Assembly (NCBI GenBank): GCA_023431045.1
Contig: JAEYXZ010000067.1
Location: 1 to 9,130, forward strand
Direction: 5' to 3'
Origin: Bacillota bacterium
GTDB lineage: Bacteria > Bacillota_I > Bacilli_A > Acholeplasmatales > Acholeplasmataceae
DNA: 9,130 bases
The position numbers and the translations under genes were made by a program. Shown here one piece after another: positions 1-5,852 of the stretch (position 1 is its first letter; every line of letters begins with the position of its first letter). Under the pieces are notes generated by a model. The model searched no databases, was not told where the DNA came from, and saw only the letters and a list, made by a program, of their open reading frames with translations.

Positions 1-1
1 G

Positions 2-106
2 ATTTGGTCTGTTAATGATGCTGTTACTGGAGCAACCAATAACGACTTCAAATTATACTACGATTATTTAGTCGAAGCATACTTAAATAGAGAAGTTATC
101 GCTTAA
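2..106 (+). CDS. 3' end of a probable FMN-binding (ApbE-flavinylated) protein, partial
   Basis: Only the last 34 codons are visible, open from the left edge and ending in tandem TAA stops at 104-109. The peptide contains DAVTGAT (bases 17-37), which matches the D-(G/A)-x-(S/T)-G-A-T signature of FMN-binding domains such as NqrC, RnfG and PplA-like lipoproteins. In those proteins ApbE links FMN to the last Thr (here codon 35-37). The 23 residues after the motif (starting NNDFKLYYDYL) form a short, probably helical tail, as expected near the C-terminus of this domain. If correct, the protein acts outside the membrane in electron transfer. The upstream part, including any lipobox or other domains, lies outside the window. 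The ORF is genuine by its reading frame and the terminator behind it; the family call rests on one short motif. Confidence 0.5.
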   Translation: MWSVNDAVTGATNNDFKLYYDYLVEAYLNREVIA

Positions 107-111
107 TAAAG

Positions 112-146
112 AAAAAAGAATTCCTGATTATCAGGAGTTCTTTTTT
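112..146. terminator. Bidirectional intrinsic terminator between convergent genes
   Basis: A 10-bp stem (118-127 with 131-140, one G-U wobble) closes a 3-nt loop. It is flanked by an A-run at 112-117 and a run of eight Ts at 141-148, so it gives a hairpin plus U-tract in both directions. It ends the plus-strand gene that stops at 106 and the minus-strand mevalonate operon that stops at 147. The T-run overlaps the fni stop codon, so the spacer is fully used. Confidence 0.85.
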
Positions 147-1115
147 TTATTTGATGAGATAGGTTAATGATCTTAATTCTTCGATATTCTTAACACCTAG
201 CATAACCATAATCTTCTTTAAATCTTCGATGAATCGTTTGACTTCTTCAAGTGCTTCATTAAAGTTTAATAATGTTAAGTTTAAGAAATATCTCGATAAT
301 CCACACGCTTTAGCACCAAGAGCGAGTGCTTTTATAACATCATAGGCGTTCCGAATGCCACCAGAGGCGTAAATATCGACGTCTGTTGGTTTTTTCAGTT
401 TAAGGAGTATATCTGCAGTATCAATTGATAAATCTTTTAAATAGTCGTAATTGCGTTTTCCACGACGTGCTTCAATTTCTAAAAATGATGTTCCACCACG
501 TCCTGAGATATCAATATGCTTCACTCCAATTGATTTTAGTTTATCAATTGTTTTCACACTCATTCCAAATCCGACTTCTTTAACAAGTACCGGAACACGT
601 AGAGATTTAACGATATTTTCAATATTGTTTTGCCATAAAGAAAAATCGCGATCACCTTCTGGCATAATAAGTTCTTGAATGACATTTAGATGAATTGATA
701 GTGCGTCAGCATTTAAAATTTCAACTGCTTTCTTAGCTTCATCAAGGTTGACATTGGGATTAACATTACTAATAACAAGACCATGGGGATTGTTTTCTCT
801 AATAACTTTATATGAGGGTTCTTGTGTCGTATCTTTTAATGCTGCAGATAGTGATCCACTCATCATTGGAATCTTAAAATGAGCAGCTAATTTAGCTAAA
901 AATTCATTGATTTGAAGTGCTTGAACAGAACCACCAGTCATTGCATTAATGTAAATTGGTAACTCAACTACAAATCCTAAGAAGGTCGTTCTTAAGTCAA
1001 CTTGATCAAGCGACATATTCGGTAAATCATCATGTTCAAAAAAGATTCGATCGAATCCATTTGTTGTTGATTCTTGGAGTTTTGCTAGTTGAATGTGTTC
1101 ATCTTTTCGATTCAT
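147..1115 (-). CDS. fni: Type 2 isopentenyl-diphosphate delta-isomerase (FMN-dependent)
   Basis: Interconverts isopentenyl and dimethylallyl diphosphate in the cytosol using FMN, NAD(P)H and Mg2+. It is the last step supplying both C5 units. The 322-residue product has the family N-terminus MNRKDEHI, then AMTGG (58-62, flavin binding), HLNVIQELIMPEGDRDF (142-158, with the Gln147-Glu148 pair of the active site), KEVGFGMS (179-186), ISGRGGTSF (203-211) and ASGGIRN (250-256), i.e. a complete TIM barrel. The ATG at 1115 is chosen because GGAGGAA (1121-1127) lies just upstream and the family begins with (T)NRKDEH. A TTG start at 1130 would add five residues but would lie across that ribosome binding site. 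The ATG overlaps the mvaK2 TGA as ATGA, implying translational coupling. It is the last gene of the operon and slightly shorter than the roughly 350-residue Bacillus enzyme, with no motif missing. Confidence 0.95.
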   Translation of the reverse strand: MNRKDEHIQLAKLQESTTNGFDRIFFEHDDLPNMSLDQVDLRTTFLGFVVELPIYINAMTGGSVQALQINEFLAKLAAHFKIPMMSGSLSAALKDTTQEPSYKVIRENNPHGLVISNVNPNVNLDEAKKAVEILNADALSIHLNVIQELIMPEGDRDFSLWQNNIENIVKSLRVPVLVKEVGFGMSVKTIDKLKSIGVKHIDISGRGGTSFLEIEARRGKRNYDYLKDLSIDTADILLKLKKPTDVDIYASGGIRNAYDVIKALALGAKACGLSRYFLNLTLLNFNEALEEVKRFIEDLKKIMVMLGVKNIEELRSLTYLIK

Positions 1116-2155
1116 GACGGTTCCTCCCAAACTTCAATCTTAAGTGGTTCTAAATCATTGCTTATCCACTGTTCTTCAAGTGAACGAATGATGTTTTCTT
1201 GATTTGTTAATGCGATACCACAATCACCAAATCCAGCACCAGAGGATTTAGCTGCTGCACCATATGACTCTGCAGCTTCTATCATTTTCTTAAATGGTTC
1301 GGATTCAATCACGATTTCAGCAAAATTTTCAAGTTCCATTAAGGCTTCACGATAATGCTTAATCATTTGTTTCATAGTCATAAAATCATCTCTTAGTAGT
1401 GCTTCTTTAAATTGACTAACAATTAAATGTGTTTTATTTAAGAAGGTCTGATACCAAGGGTTATTTAACCCCTTAATTGAAACGATATCAGTGTACTTCT
1501 TGCTAACTAAGGATTGTCCTGTAAAACAACATAACAAATGGACTGAAGGTGTCACTAGTTTTTCAATTCTTAATAACGGCCATTCGATTTCAATCAATTC
1601 GCTAAATTTACCCTTATGATTAAGCACCCAAATCAAATCATATCGTTGATAGTTAACCCAACCTCCGTAAATTGATGCGGCTAGTTCACCACCGGATGAG
1701 ATATCATTAATTTCAATTTGTGCCAAAACAGATAGCTTAAATAATTCCATTTTACTAACATGGACATTATGATAAAGGAGAATTGTTTTAATAATCGCTA
1801 CGATTACCGCACCAGATGAACCTAATCCATATTTTCGATTTTCCGAATCTGTTAGTTCACTTGATAAATTAATATGATAAATATAAGGTAAGATTTTATG
1901 ATGTTTTAAGTATTGATGAGCAACATAAACTGCAGCTTTTGCGTGAGTAAATTCATCATAATTTAAAACTGGAATACGTTCATCCATAATCCATTTAAAA
2001 CGACCCATCTCACTTTGAAATTGATAGTCTGTTGCTGCATCAATGGTGACATGGATAAACCGATCAACTGCAACTAAGATGGCATTGTTTCCTGGTTTTA
2101 AGACACTATATTCACCAATGATGTAGAGTTTTCCAGGTACTTTTGTTTGGATCAT
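1112..2155 (-). CDS. mvaK2: Phosphomevalonate kinase (GHMP family)
   Basis: Phosphorylates 5-phosphomevalonate to 5-diphosphomevalonate with ATP in the cytosol. The 347-residue product shows the three GHMP motifs in order: PGKLYIIGEYSVLKPGN (7-23), KYGLGSSGAVIVA (108-120, the ATP phosphate loop) and KSSGAGFGDCG (303-313). EYSVL and AASIYGGW (159-166) separate it from mevalonate kinase and fit bacterial phosphomevalonate kinases. The residue before LAAS is Glu157 (SSGGELAAS), where I recall an Asp in homologues; this is a conservative change noted from memory. The start codon overlaps the mvaD stop as ATGA. The purine-rich GAGAGGGAG about 10 nt upstream is a distant ribosome binding site, so coupling probably drives translation. 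It is the third of four genes, in the same order (K1-D-K2-fni) as in streptococci. Confidence 0.93.
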   Translation of the reverse strand: MIQTKVPGKLYIIGEYSVLKPGNNAILVAVDRFIHVTIDAATDYQFQSEMGRFKWIMDERIPVLNYDEFTHAKAAVYVAHQYLKHHKILPYIYHINLSSELTDSENRKYGLGSSGAVIVAIIKTILLYHNVHVSKMELFKLSVLAQIEINDISSGGELAASIYGGWVNYQRYDLIWVLNHKGKFSELIEIEWPLLRIEKLVTPSVHLLCCFTGQSLVSKKYTDIVSIKGLNNPWYQTFLNKTHLIVSQFKEALLRDDFMTMKQMIKHYREALMELENFAEIVIESEPFKKMIEAAESYGAAAKSSGAGFGDCGIALTNQENIIRSLEEQWISNDLEPLKIEVWEEPS

Positions 2156-3099
2156 ATGAGTTTCACTCCCTCTCCTTTTTGGCTAACAATAACGCTAGTG
2201 TATGCCTCATAGATAGGTAAAACATCTTTAACGAACTCTTTTTTAGTTAATATTTTTACATTCGGACCAGCATCTATTGTTGCATAAACTGGATATCCCT
2301 TTTTTCTAAGCTCACCGGTCAATTCAATGATATCAATTGATTTTTCTTGAAGATAAACAATCCCCGAAAGTTGCATCACACGATGCATTTGAAGAGCATT
2401 TAATTCAGCAATTAAGCCATATTTATCGAAATCATTTTGTTCAAATGCATCGATAAATGCTTCTAGATGTCTCTGACTTTCTTCTTTCCAAAACGCCATT
2501 AAATCAGGATACTTAACAAGTTCTCTCATTGCTGACCTTGAATCAATCTTTTTCTCACTTGAGTCAATCATGCATATTAATAATACAAGATCATCTGCTG
2601 GTGCAAATCGTTCTGCATAACTTGTTTCATGACTATTTCCTTCATGCCATAAAACAAGATCATTATAAATACTTCGACTTGCAGAACCCGATCCATACCG
2701 TGCTAGAGTTGATAACTCTTTCTCAGATAAATCAAGTCCATAAGCTTTAGTTGCTGCTAAAGCAAGACTTGCAAAAGCGCTAGATGATGATGCAACTCCG
2801 GCTTTTTTAGGAACATGATTATAGGATTCTATCAACGCATAATAGGGAATTTGAAACTGTTTTCTGACAAAGTTCATAAATTTAATCACACGATTCTTTT
2901 CTTCACCGCTGATAAACTTGTCATCAATAAAAAGTTGATCTTCAATAAGTTCTTTTTTATAGATTACAGTTGTATCAGTGTAGAACTTATCAAGCGTGAG
3001 GGATAAAGATGATTGAAGTGGTAAGTTAAGTTCTTCATCTTTCTTTCCCCAGTATTTAATCAGTGCGATGTTGGTATGTGCGCGTGCAGTAGCTTTCAT
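2152..3099 (-). CDS. mvaD: Diphosphomevalonate decarboxylase
   Basis: Carries out the ATP-dependent decarboxylation of mevalonate 5-diphosphate to isopentenyl diphosphate. The 315-residue product starts with the typical KATARAHTNIALIKYWGK (2-19). It continues with GVASSSSAFASLA (101-113, the ATP loop, GxASSxSxFA in the family), RYGSGSASRS (134-143, Arg142 in the substrate site) and TIDAGPNVK (274-282), whose Asp276 matches the catalytic aspartate. Length is normal. The ATG overlaps the TGA of mvaK1 as ATGA and there is no good separate ribosome binding site, so it is probably translated by coupling. Its own stop overlaps the start of mvaK2 in the same way. The set of motifs is specific to this decarboxylase among GHMP enzymes. 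Confidence 0.96.
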   Translation of the reverse strand: MKATARAHTNIALIKYWGKKDEELNLPLQSSLSLTLDKFYTDTTVIYKKELIEDQLFIDDKFISGEEKNRVIKFMNFVRKQFQIPYYALIESYNHVPKKAGVASSSSAFASLALAATKAYGLDLSEKELSTLARYGSGSASRSIYNDLVLWHEGNSHETSYAERFAPADDLVLLICMIDSSEKKIDSRSAMRELVKYPDLMAFWKEESQRHLEAFIDAFEQNDFDKYGLIAELNALQMHRVMQLSGIVYLQEKSIDIIELTGELRKKGYPVYATIDAGPNVKILTKKEFVKDVLPIYEAYTSVIVSQKGEGVKLI

Positions 3100-4037
3100 T
3101 CGATAATCTCTCTTAAGTCATAGAACCAAGTTGAAACAGCACCTTTTTGTCGAAGGGCATCAGCAATCAAATGGGCTTTTTCAATGTTTTCGGTTAATGC
3201 AATCATGCATCCACCTTTACCACCACCGGTAAGTTTAGCACCTAATGCACCATTTTCAAGTGCAACTGTAACTAAATTTTCAAGTAATTCATCAGAAACA
3301 TGAATTTGATTGAGTAATTGATGTGCTTCGTTCATCGCGAGCCCTAATCTAATAACTTCGTTATTCTCAAGAAAAGTTTTAACTTCATTTGTCAGTTGTC
3401 CTAAACGTTCCATAATTGGATTAATGATGGTTGGATTTTGACCCCAAAGTTCTTTTACTTCATTGACGGCCTCTTTAGTCAATCCTTTTTTACCTGTATC
3501 TGCAACAACGATCACCGCATCCATACGAAGTGGAATGATACTTTTCCCAATCTCTTTTTGGAAGTAAACAGCTTGTCCAAGAGATATTGTTTCAGCATCA
3601 ATGCCACTTGGGTTGGTATGATGAATTTGTTCAGCGATATCGACGAAGTGACTTAGACGACCTTGAGTTAAATCGACCTTAAAAGCATCAAAAAGCGATC
3701 GCACAATCGCAATCGACACTGCAGCAGACGATCCTAGTCCACGTTGAGCAGGTAAACTTGATTCAATTTTAATATGGATATTTTTAAATGGTTGTTTTAA
3801 GTATATTAAACAAATATTGATGAGTTGTCTGATTCCATATAACTCATCTGGTGCTTCTTCTAAAAGTCCTTGATGGTAAATACAATCAATCGTGATTGGT
3901 TGATCAGTGAAATATATTTTTGATGTAATGGAAGCTTGATTAAATGGTAGTGCAATCGCTGGTTGTCCATAGACAACTGAGTGTTCACCCATGAGAATAA
4001 TTTTACCGTTGGCTATGCCATATCCGTAATCGTTCAT
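3096..4037 (-). CDS. mvaK1: Mevalonate kinase
   Basis: Phosphorylates mevalonate to 5-phosphomevalonate, the entry step of this operon. The 313-residue GHMP kinase has GKIILMGEHSVVYG (11-24), RGLGSSAAVSIA (99-110, ATP loop), NPSGID (142-147, catalytic Asp147) and KLTGGGKGGC (268-277). The start at 4037 (MNDYGYGIANGK) is preferred because AAAGGAG at 4047-4053 lies 9 nt upstream and the family begins close to the GK motif. An in-frame ATG at 4067, ten codons earlier, uses the last bases of the predicted -10 box, so it would not be on the mRNA. It is the first gene of the mvaK1-mvaD-mvaK2-fni operon. HMG-CoA synthase and reductase are not in the window. Confidence 0.95.
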   Translation of the reverse strand: MNDYGYGIANGKIILMGEHSVVYGQPAIALPFNQASITSKIYFTDQPITIDCIYHQGLLEEAPDELYGIRQLINICLIYLKQPFKNIHIKIESSLPAQRGLGSSAAVSIAIVRSLFDAFKVDLTQGRLSHFVDIAEQIHHTNPSGIDAETISLGQAVYFQKEIGKSIIPLRMDAVIVVADTGKKGLTKEAVNEVKELWGQNPTIINPIMERLGQLTNEVKTFLENNEVIRLGLAMNEAHQLLNQIHVSDELLENLVTVALENGALGAKLTGGGKGGCMIALTENIEKAHLIADALRQKGAVSTWFYDLREIIE

Positions 4038-4046
4038 CCATGTATT

Positions 4047-4053
4047 CTCCTTT
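4047..4053 (-). promoter_or_regulatory. Ribosome binding site deciding the mvaK1 start
   Basis: AAAGGAG on the minus strand, 9 nt before the ATG at 4037. The ATG at 4040 is closer but out of frame, and the in-frame ATGs at 4067 and 4061 lie upstream of this site. Confidence 0.8.
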
Positions 4054-4065
4054 ATGTCCATATCC

Positions 4066-4074
4066 ATTATAACA
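4066..4074 (-). promoter_or_regulatory. Extended -10 promoter of the mevalonate operon
   Basis: TGTTATAAT on the minus strand is a perfect -10 (TATAAT) with a TGn extension. Seventeen bases upstream there is only a T-run (the end of the preceding terminator), so no classical -35 is seen; extended -10 promoters can work without one. Transcription would start near 4059, giving a leader of about 22 nt before mvaK1. Confidence 0.65.
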
Positions 4075-4084
4075 AAGTTATACT

Positions 4085-4123
4085 AAAAAAAAAACATGCC
4101 TGTATTGGAGCATACAAACATGT
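4085..4123 (-). terminator. Intrinsic terminator of the 23-residue peptide gene
   Basis: On the minus strand, a 12-bp stem (4112-4123 with 4094-4105, two G-U pairs) and a 6-nt loop are followed by a run of ten Ts (4085-4094). It lies 34 bases after the small gene and just before the mvaK1 promoter, so the two are separate transcription units. Confidence 0.85.
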
Positions 4124-4156
4124 CAATTAATCTTTAAAGTTATAAAAATGAAACTA

Positions 4157-4228
4157 TTACTTCTTACCTGCTGGTTTTGCTGGTGCTGGAGCTGGTTTTT
4201 TAGGTGCTGGTTTAGCTGGAGTAGCCAT
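4157..4228 (-). CDS. 23-residue Ala/Pro/Lys-rich peptide of unknown function
   Basis: A 24-codon ORF begins MATPAKPAPKK, continues with alternating Pro-Ala and Lys, and ends AGKK before TAA TAG. It contains only M, A, T, P, K and G, is strongly basic, and has no hydrophobic segment, so it is predicted to be disordered and cytosolic. Support for it being real is contextual: AAAGGAG 7 nt before the ATG, a putative promoter upstream, two stops in tandem, and a dedicated strong terminator. Its composition resembles the disordered Ala/Pro/Lys tails of histone H1-like proteins and ribosomal proteins, so nucleic-acid or ribosome binding is possible, but this is inference from charge alone. I do not recognise it. 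An in-frame ATG at 4315 would make a 52-residue version, but without a ribosome binding site. Confidence 0.6.
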   Translation of the reverse strand: MATPAKPAPKKPAPAPAKPAGKK

Positions 4229-4330
4229 AGTTTTTCTCCTTTCGTTGGTTTCATAATCACAGATCATAATCTTTCTTTGATGTTCTCCTTCATCAGCAAA
4301 TAAAACTAAGATCATAGGAAATTTTTAAGT
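4229..4330 (-). other. Leader of the small peptide gene, about 100 nt
   Basis: Untranslated stretch between the putative start near 4330 and the ATG at 4228, long for so small a gene. It holds a second GGAG-type site (AAGGAG near 4284-4289) with no start codon at a useful distance, and two copies of TATGATCT (minus strand, 4309-4316 and 4261-4268). I see no recognised riboswitch class and no strong hairpin. Confidence 0.35.
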
Positions 4331-4336
4331 ATTTAT

Positions 4337-4342
4337 ATTATA
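4337..4342 (-). promoter_or_regulatory. Candidate -10 box for the small peptide gene
   Basis: TATAAT on the minus strand, preceded by GAG. A second TATAAT, also preceded by GAG, is at 4361-4366. Neither has a clear -35 or a TGn extension, so which one is used cannot be decided from sequence. Confidence 0.4.
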
Positions 4343-4423
4343 CTCACACGAGTTAATTTGATTATACTCTTTTCTTTTTTATAGTGATAAAAATTGATTA
4401 GATTTTTGTTATATTCTGATGTG

Positions 4424-4432
4424 TGTTAAAAT
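4424..4432 (+). promoter_or_regulatory. Extended -10 promoter of the cyclophilin-psuK-psuG operon
   Basis: TGTTAAAAT gives a -10 of TAAAAT with a TGn extension; the -35 region (around 4403-4409) is only T-rich. Transcription would begin near 4439, leaving a leader of about 30 nt that contains AAAAGGAG at 4452-4459, 8 nt before the ATG. It lies about 60 bp from the divergent TATAAT boxes of the small peptide gene. Confidence 0.55.
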
Positions 4433-4467
4433 AAAAATAACAACACGTCACAAAAGGAGTTTACATC

Positions 4468-4977
4468 ATGAGTACTTCCGATATATTAATTCGAATTAAT
4501 GTCAAGAATTATGGATCTATATTGGTTGAATTATATCCAAAATTAGCACCGAATTCAGTGGTAAATTTTATGCATTATGTCAAACAAAATTTCTATAATG
4601 GTTTGATATTCCATCGCATCATTAAGGGATTTATGATTCAAGGTGGTGGTGGAAAAAAGACCAATCAACCAATCAAAGGTGAATTTTTACAAAACGGATT
4701 TAATAATCCAATCAAACACGAACGAGGCGTCATTTCATTTGCGCGTACTAGTGATCCAAATTCAGCGACTTCACAGTTTTTCATTATGCATCAAAACGCA
4801 CCACACTTAGACGGTGCATATGCTGCTTTTGGTAAGGTAGTTGAGGGCCTTGAGACCGTTGATAAAATTGCAAATGTTAGAACCGGCTTTCAAGATAAAC
4901 CAGTGGATGACGTTATGATTGATCATATTGACATCATCGAAATAAATACACCATTGATGGACCCTGTATTTCTATGA
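4468..4977 (+). CDS. Cyclophilin-type peptidyl-prolyl cis-trans isomerase
   Basis: Catalyses cis-trans isomerisation of prolyl bonds during protein folding. The 169-residue single domain has FHRIIKGFMIQGG (48-60, Arg50 corresponding to the catalytic Arg55 of human CypA), FARTSDPNSATSQFFI (91-106, including Gln103 and Phe105 of the substrate site) and HLDGAYAAFGKV (113-124). His113 stands where CypA has the Trp needed for tight cyclosporin binding, and Tyr118 where it has His126; both are common in bacterial members. No signal peptide or lipobox is present, so it is cytosolic. Its last codons overlap the psuK start as ATGA, so it is the first gene of a three-gene operon. A link to pseudouridine breakdown is not evident, so the grouping may reflect shared expression only. 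Confidence 0.93.
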   Translation: MSTSDILIRINVKNYGSILVELYPKLAPNSVVNFMHYVKQNFYNGLIFHRIIKGFMIQGGGGKKTNQPIKGEFLQNGFNNPIKHERGVISFARTSDPNSATSQFFIMHQNAPHLDGAYAAFGKVVEGLETVDKIANVRTGFQDKPVDDVMIDHIDIIEINTPLMDPVFL

Positions 4978-5849
4978 AAAATATCGTGATAATTGGTGGT
5001 ACCAATATTGATCTATTAGCTCAATCAAATGAAGAAATTGTGTTGAAAGATTCTAATCCGGGTCGAATTGTTAAGTCCTATGGTGGTGTTGCTCGCAATA
5101 TCGCTGAAAATTTAGCTCGATTAGGGTGTCAACCAACTTTGATTACGGTCTTAGGTAAGGATGCCATCGATTTTCTAGATTTTGCAAAATCCATTAAACT
5201 AAAGTTGATTTACCAAGAAAGTGATTTAACACCAACATATCTTGCTGTACATGATAAGAATGGTCAGCTTATCGTTTCAATTGCTGCAATGGAAGCAATG
5301 GAGAAATTTTCACCAGCTTTTATAAAGAAACATTATGATGAAATCAATCATGCTGATATGATCATTTTGGATGCTAATCTATCTGCTGCAACGATTGATT
5401 ACATCTTTAATACTTTTGATAAACCAATTTATGTTGATTTAATTTCGTCAGCTAAAGCAAATAAGTTCTATCAGCACTTAAGTAAAATTCATACCATCAA
5501 AATCAACTCACTCGAAGGTAGGAAAATCACTGGACATTCTGATCCTGTGCAAATTGGACAAGTGTTATTAAATAAAGGAATTAAAAGCATATACTTAACG
5601 ATTGGTAAAGATGGTGCTTATCATTTCGATAGTGAGCATACACACTTCTATCAAAAACCATTGAGTAAGGTTGTTAAAAACGATACAGGTGCTGGTGATG
5701 CGTTCTATGCTGGAGCAATCTATGCCGAAATGATGGGTTATGATCCATTGAAAGCCGGAACAATGATGGCACACATGTCTCTTCAAAGTGATCAGACAGT
5801 TAATAAGAGTGTTACTGCTGCAAAATTGTATTCGATGATAAAGGAGTAA
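4974..5849 (+). CDS. psuK: Pseudouridine kinase (PfkB family)
   Basis: Predicted to phosphorylate pseudouridine at the 5' position using ATP. The 291-residue PfkB-fold protein has the N-terminal strand IVIIGGTNID (4-13), GGVARNIAENLARLG (37-51, PfkB signature 1), NSLE (178-181, the NxxE Mg-binding motif) and NDTGAGDAF (236-244, signature 2, with Asp242 as the base). YVDLISSAKA (153-162) resembles the VDPVS-x-KA segment of pseudouridine kinases. By fold alone it could be any ribokinase-like sugar or nucleoside kinase; the pseudouridine call depends mainly on psuG lying three bases downstream. It is translationally coupled to the cyclophilin gene through ATGA and has no ribosome binding site of its own that stands out. 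Confidence 0.87.
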   Translation: MKNIVIIGGTNIDLLAQSNEEIVLKDSNPGRIVKSYGGVARNIAENLARLGCQPTLITVLGKDAIDFLDFAKSIKLKLIYQESDLTPTYLAVHDKNGQLIVSIAAMEAMEKFSPAFIKKHYDEINHADMIILDANLSAATIDYIFNTFDKPIYVDLISSAKANKFYQHLSKIHTIKINSLEGRKITGHSDPVQIGQVLLNKGIKSIYLTIGKDGAYHFDSEHTHFYQKPLSKVVKNDTGAGDAFYAGAIYAEMMGYDPLKAGTMMAHMSLQSDQTVNKSVTAAKLYSMIKE

Positions 5850-5852
5850 AAC

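Noticed and set aside
451..678. Plus-strand ORF of 75 residues inside fni
   Set aside because: It is a shadow of the conserved fni frame with no translation signals; similar plus-strand shadows in mvaD (2529-2750, 2815-3006) and mvaK1 (3438-3656) were dropped for the same reason.
1113..1130. TTG start for fni at 1130
   Set aside because: It would lie over the GGAGGAA ribosome binding site; the ATG at 1115 fits the family N-terminus.
1112..3099. Mycoplasma-type code with TGA read as tryptophan
   Set aside because: TGA ends mvaK1, mvaD, mvaK2 and the cyclophilin gene at the expected family lengths, and Trp is encoded by TGG.
4161..4225. Short tandem repeat or CRISPR-like pattern (repeated GCTGG)
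   Set aside because: The repetition comes from Pro-Ala codons of the small peptide gene; there are no spaced identical repeats with unique spacers.
4974..5849. Ribokinase or fructokinase instead of pseudouridine kinase
   Set aside because: The fold allows it, but the adjacent psuG and the VDLISSAKA segment favour psuK.
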